Notes: generated by a model not told the origin, from the sequence alone. A DNA stretch of 39,617 nt from Patescibacteria group bacterium (GCA_023484045.1 JAMDAA010000013.1:1-39617); one strand, 5' to 3'; numbered from the stretch's first letter, positions 8,726-18,434 are shown. Numbers and translations: made by a program.

Positions 8726-9874
8726 TTAAAAATGAATGGAATATAAATTATTATTAATACTTTTTATCATCCCTTTTATTTCCATCATCGAAAGTATCGA
8801 ACCGAGATTCGACGCATTAATTTTTGATTTTCTGACGATTTGATCAAACCCTAAATCTTCATTTTGTAAAATATCTAAAATTTTCCGTTCTTCTTTTGTC
8901 AGGTTCTTAAATTTTGAACTTTGAATTGCCCGCTTCGCCAAAGCTTGAGCGAGGCGAGTAGTTTTGATTTTTGACTTTTGTCCTTCGACAAGCTCAGGAT
9001 CTGACAAAATTATGAATTCTTTTAAAATATCTTCTACCGATGTTACTAATTTTGCGCCTTTTGAAATTAGCTTAAAAGGACCTTTTGATAAAGTCGATGT
9101 GATCGGCCCCGGCACCGCAAAAACTTTTCTTTTGTTTTCAAAAGCATATTCTGCAGTAATTAAAGCACCACTGTCTTCTGCGCCTTCTGTAACCAAAACT
9201 CCGAGCGATAAACCGGCAATAATTCTGTTTCTTGAAGGGAATGAACCACGCGATGGTGATTCGCCGATCGGAAATTCTGAAACAACCGCGCCGGATTTTT
9301 CGACGATACTATTATATATAGCCCTATTTGACAACGGAAAACATAAATCAACACCACTTCCTAAAACTGCTATAGTTTGACCATCGTTCTCAATTGCGGT
9401 CTGGTGTGAAACCGCATCGACCCCAAAAGCTAGCCCCGAAATTATCGTAAAACCCGCGTCGACTAAATTTTTGGTGAACTCTCCCGTTACTTCTTTTCCA
9501 TACTGTGTTATTTTCCGCGTTCCCACGACTCCGATTGTTTTATCGTTTTTGAATACGTCGATGTCGCCCTTAAAATATATTACAAACGGCGGATTTTTTA
9601 TCTGTTTTAAAAGTTTCGGATATTCCTTATCCATCAAACATGTAAAGGTTACACCTTTACATGTTAGTACTTTCGAATAGTTATCGACCGAAAAAGTTTT
9701 TCTAAAATTTTCAAATTTAACTGTCAATGAATCACCGATTACTAATTTCAATTCTTCTGAATTTGCATTCCACGCTTTTTCCGCCGACTTAAATTTATCG
9801 AAAAGCTTTCGAAATTTAATCGGACCGACCCCCGAAAACGCTGAAAACCCTAACCAATAAAATCTCTCATCCAT
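8726..9874 (-). CDS. dprA: DNA processing protein DprA
   Basis: VGTRKITQYGKE, ISGLAFGVDAVSHQTAI, TIAVLGSGVD, SEFPIGESPSRGSFPSRNRIIAGLS. Confidence 0.96.
   Translation of the reverse strand: MDERFYWLGFSAFSGVGPIKFRKLFDKFKSAEKAWNANSEELKLVIGDSLTVKFENFRKTFSVDNYSKVLTCKGVTFTCLMDKEYPKLLKQIKNPPFVIYFKGDIDVFKNDKTIGVVGTRKITQYGKEVTGEFTKNLVDAGFTIISGLAFGVDAVSHQTAIENDGQTIAVLGSGVDLCFPLSNRAIYNSIVEKSGAVVSEFPIGESPSRGSFPSRNRIIAGLSLGVLVTEGAEDSGALITAEYAFENKRKVFAVPGPITSTLSKGPFKLISKGAKLVTSVEDILKEFIILSDPELVEGQKSKIKTTRLAQALAKRAIQSSKFKNLTKEERKILDILQNEDLGFDQIVRKSKINASNLGSILSMMEIKGMIKSINNNLYSIHF
8908..9005. repeat. In-frame composite repeat insertion in dprA
   Basis: AT-repeat + GCCCGCTTCGCCAAAGCTTGAGCGAGGCG + TCCTTCGACAAGCTCAGGA, encodes LSDPELVEGQKSKIKTTRLAQALAKRAIQSSKFKN. 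Confidence 0.75.
9637..9665. repeat. Perfect 13-bp-arm palindrome inside dprA
   Basis: AACATGTAAAGGT-TAC-ACCTTTACATGTT. Confidence 0.85.
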
Positions 9875-9910
9875 TATCTAATCGTAGAATTTAATGAGGA
9901 AATAGTAAAG

Positions 9911-11698
9911 CTATTTCGAAAAATAATTTTCCAAAACTTTTTTTGCGATCGGGGCCGCGACATTTGAACCTTCGCCTGAAGATTCTGCGAGAACCGTAAC
10001 AACGACTTGTGGATTGTAAGCTGGCGCAAAAATAGTAACCCATGCGTGAGGTAAAGTTTTCTCGTCACCGTGTTCTGCAGTTCCGGTTTTGCACGCGATC
10101 GAAACTTTCCGCATGTCCGCAGAACCAGATGATGAATTTACCTCGAGAAAATTTCTTCCATCAATTCTTAATTCTGAATTCTGAACTCTGAATTCGAATA
10201 ATGGCCACGCGACTCCTCCTTCTTTACAACTTTCTTCCATGCCTTGCTGAATCAAAGAAATAGTTTTGCCACTTAAAAAATTTTGATTTTTAATTACTGG
10301 TTTTTTATTTTTTAATAAATGTGGTTCGTATAAAATGCCGCCGTTTGAAATAACTTCTGTCATCGCATTAATCTGTAACGGTGTTGTTAAAAGATATCCC
10401 TGTCCAATTCCGTAATGATACGTATCTCCTAAATACCACGGTTCGCCGATTGTTTCTTTTTTCCATTCTTCTGTCGGGACGAGGCCTTTTTCTTCACCTG
10501 TTAGGTCTATTCCGAGTTTTTGGCCCAAACCAAATTTATTTGCCATAAAAGACATTTTATCGATGCCAACCATTTCCGCACTTTTATAAAAGAAGATGTC
10601 GTTTGAACGTTTAATCGCATCAACGATATTTATCCAACCTTCTGTTTTCCCGTATTGTGTAAAATACCAATTCGCAAAAGAAAAATTTCCGATTTTTAAA
10701 ATCCCTGTGTCTTCGATTTTAAAATTCTCGTCTATTACCTTGTTCTCTAAACCAGCGGCCGCGTTAACAATTTTAAAAGTCGATCCAGGCGGAAATTGTC
10801 CGGAAATCGCGCGATTAATAAGCGGCTGATCACTTGAATCTAAAAGCACTTGTGTAATATTTTGATAAGTCGAATTAGAATCCGGCTTATACTCATCACC
10901 CAATGTAAAAAGATTCGGATCAAAAGAAGGTTTTGACACAAGCGCCAAAATTTCACCTTTAGAGGTCGAAACGATTAAGGCGCCTTTTTTAACATCTTTC
11001 ATCGCATCAAAAGCTGATTGCTGGAGTTTTACATCTAAGGTCAAATAAACATTTTCGCCGGAAATTGGATCTGTTTGTCCTAATGTTCTAATCGCTTTTC
11101 CGGTCGTATCGACCTCAATCAGTTGTTTTCCATCAACTCCCTTAAGTTTTTTTTCGTAAGATTTTTCTATTCCGGTTTTTCCGACGAAATCATCGGGATG
11201 ATAATTCGAGAATTTTGAATCTTTTAACTCTTCTTTTGAAATTTGTCCCGTATAGCCCAAAACGTGAGAAAAAATTTCTTTATACGGATATTGTCTAAGA
11301 CTATCGATCTCTAAATCTTTCTTTCCCGAAGCGATTAATGGTAACGCTTCTTCGCGGGTTAAAGGAATACTTTTGTCTTTTATCTTTTCGCGAAATCCCG
11401 GGATATTAAAAACAAGAGGAGCACCATTTCGGTCAAAAATTGTACCCCTGGGCGCGTGAACAATATTTGTTTTTATTCTATTACTATCCGATAAATTTCT
11501 GTAGTAATTTCCCCGAAAAACCTGAATCGATAAGAGCTTTATAAAAATTAAAAATAATAACAAAAAGAGAGATAGCAAGAGAACATAGCCCCGAATATTT
11601 CGACTATGGTCGCTACTATTTTCAAAATCGGTCTTTATTCGATGCGACGGTTTTTCTTGTTTTATAAAATCCGGAAATGCGGCCCCAACTTTTATCAT
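9911..11698 (-). CDS. mrdA: Penicillin-binding protein 2 (class B transpeptidase)
   Basis: PRGTIFDRNGAPL, GQFPPGSTFKIVNAAA, SND, CKTGTAEHGD; in line with mreBCD. Confidence 0.93.
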   Translation of the reverse strand: MIKVGAAFPDFIKQEKPSHRIKTDFENSSDHSRNIRGYVLLLSLFLLLFLIFIKLLSIQVFRGNYYRNLSDSNRIKTNIVHAPRGTIFDRNGAPLVFNIPGFREKIKDKSIPLTREEALPLIASGKKDLEIDSLRQYPYKEIFSHVLGYTGQISKEELKDSKFSNYHPDDFVGKTGIEKSYEKKLKGVDGKQLIEVDTTGKAIRTLGQTDPISGENVYLTLDVKLQQSAFDAMKDVKKGALIVSTSKGEILALVSKPSFDPNLFTLGDEYKPDSNSTYQNITQVLLDSSDQPLINRAISGQFPPGSTFKIVNAAAGLENKVIDENFKIEDTGILKIGNFSFANWYFTQYGKTEGWINIVDAIKRSNDIFFYKSAEMVGIDKMSFMANKFGLGQKLGIDLTGEEKGLVPTEEWKKETIGEPWYLGDTYHYGIGQGYLLTTPLQINAMTEVISNGGILYEPHLLKNKKPVIKNQNFLSGKTISLIQQGMEESCKEGGVAWPLFEFRVQNSELRIDGRNFLEVNSSSGSADMRKVSIACKTGTAEHGDEKTLPHAWVTIFAPAYNPQVVVTVLAESSGEGSNVAAPIAKKVLENYFSK

Positions 11699-11700
11699 AT

Positions 11701-12183
11701 TTATAATATTATTTCAAATTCGATTTCATCTTCTATCGGAATTCCACCTTTCCCAATAAAGGGAATCTCTGGTTTTAGTTTTCGCGATTCTTTAATTGCG
11801 TCAGGATATATTTTTACTAATCGAAAACCTCTATTTTTATAAAAACGTTGTGCTTCTAAATTATCGTTTGTAGTTACAACCCATACTCTTTTGCAATTAG
11901 AAGATTTAGCGATTTCTTTTACCGATTCTATTAGTGACGACCCAATGCCTATCCCTTTTTCAAAACTATTTAGAACTATTATTTCGCACTCGTTATTTTC
12001 AGTATTATAAAGAATAAGTCCAATATTTTTACCGTCTTTTTCGGCGATAAAACCTGGTAATAAATCTACCCTATGAATCTTCCCTCGTGAAACAATTTTT
12101 GAAGAACCCCAGTTTTTCTTTGTTACTTTGTTGATCCATTCCGAATCCTTTTTTTGCAAAGGGCGAATGTTAAATTTAGGCAT
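11701..12183 (-). CDS. GNAT family N-acetyltransferase
   Basis: EKGIGIGSSLIESVKEIAKSSNCKRVWVVTTNDNLEAQRFYKNRGF acetyl-CoA binding signature. Confidence 0.88.
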   Translation of the reverse strand: MPKFNIRPLQKKDSEWINKVTKKNWGSSKIVSRGKIHRVDLLPGFIAEKDGKNIGLILYNTENNECEIIVLNSFEKGIGIGSSLIESVKEIAKSSNCKRVWVVTTNDNLEAQRFYKNRGFRLVKIYPDAIKESRKLKPEIPFIGKGGIPIEDEIEFEIIL

Positions 12184-12192
12184 TTTAAAACA

Positions 12193-12612
12193 TTATTGAT
12201 ACTCTATCTTTTTAACAAAAAAGCGATTCAGAAGCAAAAAGGAAATTCCGGCGATTAATGAATTTATTATCGCCACAATAAAAATATTTGTAAAACTGGA
12301 AATCCATAAAAATCCGAGCGATCCCAAAAAAGAAAATATTAGAACAAAAGGCAAAGTGTCGATTTCAAATTTTTTTTCATAAATCGAGGCAATAAAAAGA
12401 AATGAGATTAGATAAATACTACTTTGTCCAATATTTTGGACGGAAAAAATATCGATCATTATTCCAAAAATAACCGCCAATAAAAAAACCGAAATATCTC
12501 TTTTTTTGATATATAATAAAAGTAAAATACTCAATACTATCGGAAGATTTATTATCGTCCCTTCGAGTAAACTGGCGATAAAAAGCAAAATCCAAATTAA
12601 CAAGCGCGACAT
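12193..12612 (-). CDS. mreD: Rod shape-determining protein MreD-like membrane protein
   Basis: Polytopic 139 aa protein directly downstream of mreC. Confidence 0.7.
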   Translation of the reverse strand: MSRLLIWILLFIASLLEGTIINLPIVLSILLLLYIKKRDISVFLLAVIFGIMIDIFSVQNIGQSSIYLISFLFIASIYEKKFEIDTLPFVLIFSFLGSLGFLWISSFTNIFIVAIINSLIAGISFLLLNRFFVKKIEYQ

Positions 12613-12616
12613 AATT

Positions 12617-13432
12617 TTAAAATGAAGTTATTACAAAGACTGTCGAAAGCTTAGAAAAATCGACCAAACTTTTAACTTTTGCTTTTTGAAAAAGGTCACT
12701 CGGTTTTTTATCGACCGATAATATTTTTCCGACGACCAGATTAGGTGGATAACCCGATCCGTCTTCTTTTATACTTCCGTAAGTTGTTACGACATTATTA
12801 GTTTTGATATTTTCCGATAGAACCACATTCTCTAAAAGCATTTCGTTATTCCCTCTTCCTTTTATAATTCCTAAAATTTGAGAGTTGTTTTCTTTCACTG
12901 TTATAACTCTTGCCGTAAATGACGAACTAAGATTAGATAAAAATTCGACTACCGATAAATTCTGAGTTGTTTTTTTAACTCTACCGATCAAATTATTTTC
13001 GTAAACGACTACTTGTCCCGGCTTTATTCCGTCTTTTTCTCCCCTGTCGATTATAAAATTTTCCGGCATAGAAATACCGGGAATAAAACCCGGAGCCCCG
13101 ATTATTTTTGCCGGTAAAAGTTTTTGCGATTTCGGGTAAGAAATTTGGAATTGATCTTTTAAGGCTTTATTATCCTTTTCAAAAGTTCTAAGATTTATTA
13201 GTTCTTTTACAAGTTCCGCATTTTCTTTTTTTAATTCTTGCGATTTTGGATCATCAAAAAAAATCGGAAAACCGTTAAATATTCTGAACGTCGCGCTTTG
13301 AAAAGGAGTTAATATCTTTTCTAAAAAAGAATTTACTCCGGTAAAATATTTTGTTCTCGAAAGTCCAAAAATTACGAGTAAAAAAAATAGAAAAATCAAA
13401 AATGCAGAAATTACCCTTTCATTTTTTCTCAT
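12617..13432 (-). CDS. mreC: Rod shape-determining protein MreC
   Basis: IIDRGEKDGIKPGQVVVYENNLIGRVKKTTQNLSVVEFLSN..., next to mreB. Confidence 0.92.
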   Translation of the reverse strand: MRKNERVISAFLIFLFFLLVIFGLSRTKYFTGVNSFLEKILTPFQSATFRIFNGFPIFFDDPKSQELKKENAELVKELINLRTFEKDNKALKDQFQISYPKSQKLLPAKIIGAPGFIPGISMPENFIIDRGEKDGIKPGQVVVYENNLIGRVKKTTQNLSVVEFLSNLSSSFTARVITVKENNSQILGIIKGRGNNEMLLENVVLSENIKTNNVVTTYGSIKEDGSGYPPNLVVGKILSVDKKPSDLFQKAKVKSLVDFSKLSTVFVITSF

Positions 13433-13450
13433 AAATCACGTACAGGGGGC

Positions 13451-14578
13451 TTATTTTAAACCACCGGTAACTTTTACCCTCTGAAGAAGTGAATCATCTT
13501 CTAAAACTTTTCCTATTCCTCTCGCAACGCTCGTTAACGGATCATCGGAAACAATAATCGGCATATGAGTTCTTTCTAATATCAAACGATCGAGTCCGGA
13601 AAGCATTGCCCCTCCACCTGTTAATACAATCCCATGCTCCAATATGTCGCTTGTTAATTCGGGAGGCGATTCTTCTAAAGTGTTTGCAACCTCCTCGATT
13701 ATCTTTGAGAGCACCGGCGCTAAGGCTTCTCTAACTTCAACTTCTGTAATTCTGATGCTTTTAGGAAGACCGGTCTCGATATCGCGACCTCTTATAATTG
13801 CCATTTTTTCCGCTAATTCCTTCTCGCTTTTTTCTTCTTGGTTTTGATCTTTAATTTTTTCGTCCAGAGGACGACCGGCCTTTGGCCGGGAACTTTTTTT
13901 ATACGCGCTTCCGATTTTTATTTTTAAATCTTCTGCCTGACTTTCACCGAGCAGCAAACCGTGTCGAAGTCTTATGTAATGTACGATCGCCTGATCCATT
14001 TCATCTCCCGCAATTTTAAGTGAGTGACTCACAACGATTCCGCCTAAAGAAATAACAGCGATTTCGGTCGTCCCACCGCCGATATCCACGATCATCGCGC
14101 CCGTCGGCTGAAAAACCGAAACTTCTTCGCCGATCGCGGCCGCCATCGGTTCTTCGATTAAATACGCTTCTCCTGCACCCGCGGAAAGTGCGGCCTCCCA
14201 AACTGCGCGCCGCTCGACTTCTGTAACAGACGACGGGATTCCGACGACGACTTTAGGTTTACTAAAATAAGTAGTTAAAAAATTATTGCTCTCATGGATT
14301 TTTTGGATATAGTTTGAGATCATCGCAGATGTTATGTCGAAATCCGAAATAACTCCGTGCCGAAGTGGTCGTATTGTTTCGATCGTCCCAGGAGTTTTAC
14401 CCATCATTTTTTTCGCTTCTCCTCCGATCGCGATCACTTTTTTTGTTTTTTTGTGAATCGTGACGATCGAGGGCTCACGGATAACAACCCCTTTATCTTT
14501 TACCCAAACAAGTGTATTTGCGGTTCCTAAATCGATCCCAACATCATGGGAAAACAATGAAAATAACTTATCAAACAT
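13451..14578 (-). CDS. mreB: Rod shape-determining protein MreB
   Basis: HDVGIDLGTANTLVWVKDKGVVIREPSIV, EEPMAAAIG, VDIGGGTTEIAVISLGGIV. Confidence 0.97.
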   Translation of the reverse strand: MFDKLFSLFSHDVGIDLGTANTLVWVKDKGVVIREPSIVTIHKKTKKVIAIGGEAKKMMGKTPGTIETIRPLRHGVISDFDITSAMISNYIQKIHESNNFLTTYFSKPKVVVGIPSSVTEVERRAVWEAALSAGAGEAYLIEEPMAAAIGEEVSVFQPTGAMIVDIGGGTTEIAVISLGGIVVSHSLKIAGDEMDQAIVHYIRLRHGLLLGESQAEDLKIKIGSAYKKSSRPKAGRPLDEKIKDQNQEEKSEKELAEKMAIIRGRDIETGLPKSIRITEVEVREALAPVLSKIIEEVANTLEESPPELTSDILEHGIVLTGGGAMLSGLDRLILERTHMPIIVSDDPLTSVARGIGKVLEDDSLLQRVKVTGGLK

Positions 14579-14666
14579 AATAATTTTTGCAAATTTATTT
14601 AATCAAATCATAACATCTTGTTCGAATTTTGCCAATATGTTAAGATTAAATCTCTATAATTTATCG

Positions 14667-16940
14667 ATGAAAATACTAAAAATCTGTAATCGCATCATCG
14701 AATACTCTTTTTATTTAATCCTTTTTTTAGTTCCACTTGCCATTTCCGGTAAAACTTTTGAACTTTTTGAATTTAATAAAATGTGGTTAACTTTTGGGTT
14801 AACGATAATTTTAGGTACTTCTTGGTTTACAAAAATGATTTTTCAAAAAAGGATATTTATTCAAAAAACACCGCTCGATATCCCGATTATCCTTTTTTTA
14901 TTATCACAAATAATCTCGACAATTTTTTCGATCGACTCGCACATATCTTTCTGGGGTTATTATTCAAGATTCAACGGCGGGCTTCTTTCGACGATCACCT
15001 ATATTTTTCTTTATTACGCTTTTGTCTCGAATTTAAACGATATAAAATTTGTAAGACGCGCTATTATCGTAAGTCTTTCCTCTGCCGTAATTGTTTCTTT
15101 GTGGGGATTTCCGTCGCATTTTGGGTACGACCCGACGTGCTATATGTTTCGGGGAACTTTTGATGTTTCCTGCTGGACCGATGCGTTTCAGCCGCGGGCG
15201 AGAATTTTTTCGACACTCGGCCAACCCGATTGGCTCGCTTCCTACCTTGCGATTATGATCCCGATCTCCGCCGCCCTGTTTTTAAAGAATTTTAAAATTA
15301 AAAAGAAAGATAACGGAAAATTATCGATTTCAAAGAAAAATTTTTTATTTTCAATCTGCTATCTATTTCTCGCTATTTTATTTTTTATCGATCTTCTTTA
15401 CACTGGGTCTAGATCTGTATTCGCCGCTTCTTTAATATCCCTGGCTGTTTTGGCTTTAGGCTATATTATAGTTACAAAAAAAGAAATATTGAAATTTTTG
15501 TCCCTAATTATATTTGCGATTTTAATTATTTTCTCTACTTTTTTTGTTGGAACGCCGATATCAAGATTTAATAAATTTTCCTATCAAGAAGTAATAAAAA
15601 TGTTTGTGAAACAACCGGCTGTGACATCCCCTGTAACTTCTGCAAAATCTACTCCAAATAAAATAACCGGCGAGATGGGAGGCACTGATTCGGGTAAAAT
15701 TCGTTCTTTTGTCTGGCAAGGTGCCATCGACATTTGGTTTGCTAATCCGATATTCGGAAGCGGAGTCGAAACTTTTGCGTTTGCTTATTATAAATATAAA
15801 CCAGTCGGTCACAACCTTACATCGGAATGGGACTATCTTTACAACAAGGCACACAATGAATATTTAAATTATCTTGCAACTACCGGAATTTTAGGACTCG
15901 GGACTTATCTTTTGATGATCGGCTGGTTTCTTAAAAGTTTCTTTACGAGAAACCATTTAAATTTTTTCTGGTCTTTAATAAAAAGGGCGGAAAATTTAGT
16001 TTGCACCTCTCCTAAACAACAAAATCAATTATTAACTTTAGGATTATTGTCCGGATATATATCAATTTTGGTCGGAAATTTTTTCGGATTTTCGGTCGTA
16101 ATCACAAACATCTATCTGTTTTTAATTCCCGGATTTGTTTACGTCTTGAGAGGTGATCCTGATATTAATCGTTTGCTAATTTTTCCAAGGAATAAAAAAG
16201 ATTCTGTGCAAATTTCTAGTGGACAATGGATCGGAGCGACACTTTTAACAATAATTTCTCTTTATTTAATACTACTTTTATACCAATTCTGGCAAGCGGA
16301 TAAAGCTTACGCGCTCGGCTACAATCTAGATCGGGTCAGCCAGTATCAACAAGCCTACCCATTATTAAAAGATGCTGTTTCTAAACGTGAAGGCGAACCG
16401 ATTTTCAAAGACGAATTAGCAGTAAACAGTGCAGTTTTAGCGGCTGCGTTTTATATGCAGAAAGATTCTTCGACCGGCGCAAAACTCGCACAGGAAGCGA
16501 TCGATTTAAATAATAATGTAATTTCCGAACACCCGAATAACCTGATTTTTTGGAAAGACAGAGTCCGTATCTTTTATACGTTGAGTCAGGTCGACAAACA
16601 ATACTTGCCGATAGCATTAACCGCGATTATAAAAGCGAGTGAACTTGCGCCTACAGACGCTAAGGTAACATATAATTTGGGACTTCTGTATGGACAAAGC
16701 GATAATCCGCAAAAAGCGGTTACGGCGCTTGAAAAAACTGTAAAACTAAAACCCGATTACCGCGACGCGTATTACGCTTTAGGACTTTATTACCGAACTT
16801 CAGCAGTCGATAAAAACGGAAAAGTGATTAACCAAGAATACGCGCAAAAAGCGAGAGATACAATGAATTTTATATTGCAAAATATAGCAGAAAACGATAC
16901 CCAGGCAAAAGACGCCCTCAAAAGTTGGGGTATGCTATAA
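14667..16940 (+). CDS. O-antigen ligase (Wzy/WaaL)-like polytopic membrane protein with C-terminal TPR repeats; start re-assigned
   Basis: Many TM segments, GSGVETFAFAYYKYKP...YNKAHNEYLNYLATTGILGLGTYLLM, TPR-like C-terminus; TATAAT 6 nt before ATG 14667. Confidence 0.85.
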   Translation: MKILKICNRIIEYSFYLILFLVPLAISGKTFELFEFNKMWLTFGLTIILGTSWFTKMIFQKRIFIQKTPLDIPIILFLLSQIISTIFSIDSHISFWGYYSRFNGGLLSTITYIFLYYAFVSNLNDIKFVRRAIIVSLSSAVIVSLWGFPSHFGYDPTCYMFRGTFDVSCWTDAFQPRARIFSTLGQPDWLASYLAIMIPISAALFLKNFKIKKKDNGKLSISKKNFLFSICYLFLAILFFIDLLYTGSRSVFAASLISLAVLALGYIIVTKKEILKFLSLIIFAILIIFSTFFVGTPISRFNKFSYQEVIKMFVKQPAVTSPVTSAKSTPNKITGEMGGTDSGKIRSFVWQGAIDIWFANPIFGSGVETFAFAYYKYKPVGHNLTSEWDYLYNKAHNEYLNYLATTGILGLGTYLLMIGWFLKSFFTRNHLNFFWSLIKRAENLVCTSPKQQNQLLTLGLLSGYISILVGNFFGFSVVITNIYLFLIPGFVYVLRGDPDINRLLIFPRNKKDSVQISSGQWIGATLLTIISLYLILLLYQFWQADKAYALGYNLDRVSQYQQAYPLLKDAVSKREGEPIFKDELAVNSAVLAAAFYMQKDSSTGAKLAQEAIDLNNNVISEHPNNLIFWKDRVRIFYTLSQVDKQYLPIALTAIIKASELAPTDAKVTYNLGLLYGQSDNPQKAVTALEKTVKLKPDYRDAYYALGLYYRTSAVDKNGKVINQEYAQKARDTMNFILQNIAENDTQAKDALKSWGML

Positions 16941-16947
16941 TTCCTAC

Positions 16948-17499
16948 ATGTTAAAAATTGTCACTGCTCCAAATAGTATTCTTTCGCAAAAAGCGAGAGA
17001 AATAAAAAATATCGACAAAAAAATTTTAAAACTCATCGAAGAAATGAGGATAACTTTAAATAATACTAGGGATCCAGAAGGAGTGGGACTCGCCGCGCCG
17101 CAGGTCGGGGAGAATCTTCAACTTTTCATCGCAAAGCCTTCGAGGAAATCTCCAATATTGACTTTTATCAATCCGAAAATAATCTCGATCGATAAGATAA
17201 TTCCGGATGCTTCTGATGAACAAAAAATAAATCATCAGAAACTTGAAGGCTGTTTGTCGCTTCCAAATATTTGGGGGGGTGTCTCTCGAAACCCAAGTAT
17301 TACTCTGTCGTATTTAGACGAAAATGGAAAAGAGCACAAAAGAAAATTCACCGGATTTTTGGCAACAATTATTCAGCATGAGTACGATCATTTAGACGGA
17401 ATTCTTTTTCCAAAACACGTTTTAGCGCAAAGAAAAAAACTTTTTAAATCCCATAAAAATAAAAAAAACGAGGATGTCTTCGAAGAAATTGAGATATAA
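16948..17499 (+). CDS. def: Peptide deformylase
   Basis: EGVGLAAPQVG, EGCLSLP, QHEYDHLDGILF. Confidence 0.97.
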   Translation: MLKIVTAPNSILSQKAREIKNIDKKILKLIEEMRITLNNTRDPEGVGLAAPQVGENLQLFIAKPSRKSPILTFINPKIISIDKIIPDASDEQKINHQKLEGCLSLPNIWGGVSRNPSITLSYLDENGKEHKRKFTGFLATIIQHEYDHLDGILFPKHVLAQRKKLFKSHKNKKNEDVFEEIEI

Positions 17500-17514
17500 T
17501 TAATTCGTAACTTT

Positions 17515-18381
17515 ATGAAATCGATTTTTTTCGGATCTTCTTCTTATGTTATCTCGATAATTAAAGTTTTAAAAAGTAATTTTGGATTAAGCCTTGTCGT
17601 TACAACCGAAAAAGAAGGCGAGGTATTAGATTATTGTAAAATGAATTCTATCCCCTATCTTCCGATTTCGTCTTTCGATAAAACCACAAACAATAAACTA
17701 TTTGCCATTAACGCGTCCGTTGGAATTCTTGCTGATTTTGGATTGGTCATTTCGGATGAAATTATAGAATTTTTTCCAAAAGGAATTTTAAATATTCACC
17801 CGTCGCTTCTCCCAAAATTCCGCGGACCAACACCCGTCCAAACCGCGATTTTAAACGGAGACAAAACAACCGGCGTATCGTTAATAAAACTCGATAATAA
17901 AATCGATCACGGACCGATACTCGCGCAAAAAGAAGAACCGATATTAAAAACCGATACGTCCGAAACTTTATACAAAAGACTTTTTGAAATCGGCGCAAAA
18001 TTATTAAAAGAAAATTTAAAAAAATATGTTGATAACAAAATTAAACCTGCTGAACAGAATGACGCAAAAGCGTCGATGACAAAAAAATTAACCCGAAACG
18101 ATGGATATATTGACCTTCCAAAAATTAAATCAAAAGAAGAATTTGAAAAAATGGTTCGCGCTTATTATCCCTGGCCGGGAGTTTGGGCAAAATTAAGACT
18201 ATCGGCCAAAACTGAAGATAGAGAATGTCGCGCGAAGCAAGATCCCGCTCAGCGGGAGAAAATCTTGAAGTTTCTACCGAATCATAAACTTCAAGTAGAG
18301 GGCAAAAAACCGATGACTTATAAAGATTTTGAAAACGGATATCCTCACGCAAAAGAAATAATAAAATATTTTTACTATTAA
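17515..18381 (+). CDS. fmt: Methionyl-tRNA formyltransferase
   Basis: FPKGILNIHPSLLPKFRGPTPVQTAILNGDKTTGVSLIKLDNKIDHGPIL. Confidence 0.95.
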   Translation: MKSIFFGSSSYVISIIKVLKSNFGLSLVVTTEKEGEVLDYCKMNSIPYLPISSFDKTTNNKLFAINASVGILADFGLVISDEIIEFFPKGILNIHPSLLPKFRGPTPVQTAILNGDKTTGVSLIKLDNKIDHGPILAQKEEPILKTDTSETLYKRLFEIGAKLLKENLKKYVDNKIKPAEQNDAKASMTKKLTRNDGYIDLPKIKSKEEFEKMVRAYYPWPGVWAKLRLSAKTEDRECRAKQDPAQREKILKFLPNHKLQVEGKKPMTYKDFENGYPHAKEIIKYFYY

Positions 18382-18391
18382 AGCTACCTCA

Positions 18392-18420
18392 TTGACAATT
18401 GAAAAAATGCCATATATACT
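18392..18420 (+). promoter_or_regulatory. Sigma70-type promoter TTGACA-N17-TATACT
   Basis: TTGACA 18392-18397, TATACT 18415-18420. Confidence 0.7.
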
Positions 18421-18434
18421 CATCCATTAATCAT

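Noticed and set aside
8964-9380. 138-aa plus-strand ORF (MIFDFCPSTSSGSDK...)
   Set aside because: Antisense to dprA; the CPSTSSGS peptide is the reverse reading of the TCCTTCGACAAGCTCAGGA repeat.
14460-14666. N-terminal 69 aa of the track's O-antigen-ligase-like ORF
   Set aside because: Overlaps the mreB 5' end on the other strand; a TATAAT-N6-ATG start at 14667 fits better.
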